A DNA stretch of 7,246 bases from Bacteroidales bacterium (GTDB lineage: Bacteria; Bacteroidota; Bacteroidia; Bacteroidales; VadinHA17), in NCBI GenBank assembly GCA_017882245.1, contig JADGPV010000168.1:1-7246 (forward strand), written 5' to 3'. Made by a program: the position numbers and the translations under genes. Under the pieces are notes generated by a model. It worked only from the letters and a program-made list of their open reading frames with translations, made no database searches and was not told where the DNA came from. Shown here piece by piece: positions 6,146 through 7,246 of this stretch (positions are counted from its first letter, which is position 1; the number at the start of each line of letters is the position of its first letter).

Positions 6146-6174
6146 GTAGAGACGCCCAAATCGGGCGTCTCTAC
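6146..6174. repeat. Perfect 12-bp palindrome, dispersed-repeat-like, between convergent ssb and iorB
   Basis: GTAGAGACGCCC (6146-6157) pairs perfectly with GGGCGTCTCTAC (6163-6174) around the loop AAATC. It lies 36 nt after the ssb stop and 2 nt from the iorB stop, so it could limit transcription or stabilise RNA 3' ends in both directions. There is no U-tract on either side, so it is not a standard intrinsic terminator. From memory, GTAGAGACG-type palindromes recur between genes in many Bacteroidota and cyanobacterial genomes, which suggests a REP- or MITE-like repeat. Confidence 0.75.
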
Positions 6175-6176
6175 TG

Positions 6177-6752
6177 TTATCGTCCGGCTGACTCCCTGCC
6201 CGCTCTCAGTGCCTTCAGGTTAAGGTCGACAACCTCCTCCCCCTTACGTTTGAAAAGTTGCCTGACCGAATTTTCCAGGCTTTCGAAAGGCAGAGAGATG
6301 AATGAGGATGCAGCTCCCAGAATGACCATGTTACCCGACCTTGACGAGCCAAGGTCCTTTGCAATGGCATCAGCATCAATGACAATAGTGTTACCCGTTT
6401 TCTTCAGCTCTGCCATTATCTCATCAGTGTCAGGGTAATCAGTGATGTTGATAAAAGGGACCGAGTTCGTAACAATCCATCCGTCAGGCGAGAGCCACGG
6501 CAGATAACGCAGGGCCTCCATAGGCTCAACACTTATTATCAGGTCAGCCTTGCCATCCGGTATGAGGTCTGAATGTATCTCCTTGTCTGATAACCTTAGA
6601 TGCGACTGAACATCACCTCCCCTCTGACTCATTCCATGTACTTCCGACTGTTTCAGAAAAAGGTTCTTTTCAACGGCAGCAAGTCCAATAGTAGCTGCGA
6701 TGGAGAGGATGCCCTGTCCTCCAACGCCTGCCAGTATTATGTCACACTTCAT
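6177..6752 (-). CDS. iorB: Indolepyruvate:ferredoxin oxidoreductase, beta subunit
   Basis: IorB is the gamma-type domain partner of IorA; together they oxidatively decarboxylate aryl pyruvates, made from aromatic amino acids, to aryl-acetyl-CoA with reduction of ferredoxin, or run in reverse in anaerobes. The 191-residue cytoplasmic protein opens MKCDIILAGVGGQG, with the glycine-rich GVGGQG at 9-14, then SEVHGMSQRGG (36-46), the segment typical of this subunit family. ADLIISVEPMEALRYL and GNMVILGAAS follow as expected. Length matches the family. An upstream in-frame ATG at 6785 would add 11 polar residues and overlap iorA; the ATG at 6752 is chosen because the conserved fold begins there, one base after the iorA stop, indicating translational coupling. 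Confidence 0.93.
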   Translation of the reverse strand: MKCDIILAGVGGQGILSIAATIGLAAVEKNLFLKQSEVHGMSQRGGDVQSHLRLSDKEIHSDLIPDGKADLIISVEPMEALRYLPWLSPDGWIVTNSVPFINITDYPDTDEIMAELKKTGNTIVIDADAIAKDLGSSRSGNMVILGAASSFISLPFESLENSVRQLFKRKGEEVVDLNLKALRAGRESAGR

Positions 6753-6753
6753 G

Positions 6754-7246
6754 TTATTGCTTTGTTTTATTTTTCTCTGTAGCATCAGCTTTCTTATTTC
6801 TTGATGCAGTCTGAATGCACTCTCTTCTGGCCAGCACCACAGACAATCCGTGATACAACAGTTCCTCCCTCATTACGGCAATGTTCTCTTCATGATTTTT
6901 TCTCAGCGGCACTATCACCCTCAGGTGATCACGGTTGACACCAAGGCCGAGACAAATGCTTTCGAGCCTGTCGGTAGCCTGCGATTTCTGTCCTCCGGTC
7001 ATGCCTGTGGTCGAGTTATCTGAAATAATAACCGTTACAGGCGAGTTCTTAATCACCGCATCAAGTAGTCCGGTCATTCCTGAATGTGTGAAAGTAGAGT
7101 CTCCTATGACTGCTACGGCCGGAAAGAGTCCTGCGTCAGCAGCACCGACAGCCATTGTCACCGAAGCGCCCATATCAACGCATGAATTGACCATATTGTA
7201 TGGAGGCAGGGCTCCCAGCGTATAACATCCGATATCCGAGAAGACC
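6754..7246 (-). CDS. iorA: Indolepyruvate:ferredoxin oxidoreductase, alpha subunit, C-terminal part (5' end outside window)
   Basis: The frame is open to the right edge and 163 C-terminal residues are visible. They hold the thiamine-diphosphate-binding domain: FSDIGCYTLGALPPY (visible residues 2-16), then GDSTFTHSGMTGLLDA (48-63) and ending in SDNSTTGMTGG, which together form the GDS...N metal-diphosphate site (G48-D49-S50 and N77 as counted here). This signature identifies IorA. A methionine at 7194 is internal, since the conserved GCYTLG segment lies upstream of it. After the segment LSVVLARRECIQ the protein ends in a Lys-rich tail (NKKADATEKNKTKQ). The two-[4Fe-4S] ferredoxin domain that ends archaeal IorA is absent, and iorB begins one base later, so it is not hidden by a nearby frameshift. 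Electron transfer would then need a separate protein. Confidence 0.93.
   Translation of the reverse strand, partial: VFSDIGCYTLGALPPYNMVNSCVDMGASVTMAVGAADAGLFPAVAVIGDSTFTHSGMTGLLDAVIKNSPVTVIISDNSTTGMTGGQKSQATDRLESICLGLGVNRDHLRVIVPLRKNHEENIAVMREELLYHGLSVVLARRECIQTASRNKKADATEKNKTKQ

Noticed and set aside
6754..7194. Reading the right-edge gene as a complete 146-residue protein starting at the methionine at 7194.
   Set aside because: The frame continues to the window edge, and the upstream codons encode the conserved IorA segment DIGCYTLGALPPY, so the methionine is internal and the gene is cut by the window.

Overview
The window looks like chromosomal housekeeping DNA from a member of the Bacteroidota, probably Bacteroidales-like. 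Several things point there. The glycosyltransferase carries the motifs SFNIPYPPDYGG and SGMKLKLINAL. There is a small Cys4 protein with the signature GRSDKKFCSDQCRN, and short secreted proteins whose signal peptides end in FSQ. Gene starts mostly lack strong Shine-Dalgarno sequences, and two genes have TAnnTTTG-type -7 elements upstream. The species cannot be named from this sequence alone.

Layout, left to right. (1) Positions 1-1228, plus strand: the probable tail of an unidentified gene overlaps the start of a complete glycosyltransferase gene. (2) Positions 1241-3744, minus strand: a cardiolipin synthase (cls) and the endolytic transglycosylase mltG, 11 nt apart and transcribed cls then mltG, converging on the glycosyltransferase. 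(3) Positions 3767-5092, minus strand: a secreted thioredoxin-like protein with its own promoter, then an outer-membrane beta-barrel protein ending in a clear intrinsic terminator. (4) Positions 5172-5746: a 7-bp tandem repeat, a small zinc-ribbon gene on the minus strand, and a 125-bp divergent intergenic region with five A-tracts phased at 10 bp. (5) Positions 5747-6109, plus strand: a short single-stranded DNA-binding protein with no acidic C-terminal tip. (6) Positions 6146-6174: a 12-bp perfect palindrome that resembles a dispersed repeat. (7) Positions 6177-7246, minus strand: iorB and the 3' part of iorA, encoding an indolepyruvate:ferredoxin oxidoreductase whose alpha subunit ends without the usual ferredoxin domain.

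Functionally, the left half is about the cell envelope: glycan transfer, peptidoglycan cutting, cardiolipin synthesis, a periplasmic redox protein and an outer-membrane protein. The right half combines DNA maintenance (ssb) with anaerobic aromatic 2-oxoacid metabolism (iorAB). No mobile element, CRISPR array, tRNA or rRNA was seen, and no gene-free stretch exceeds 300 bases. I found no convincing new multi-gene system. The best second-look items are small ones: the phased A-tracts, the missing ferredoxin domain, the tail-less SSB, the palindrome, the odd thioredoxin active site and a possible terminator/promoter overlap.
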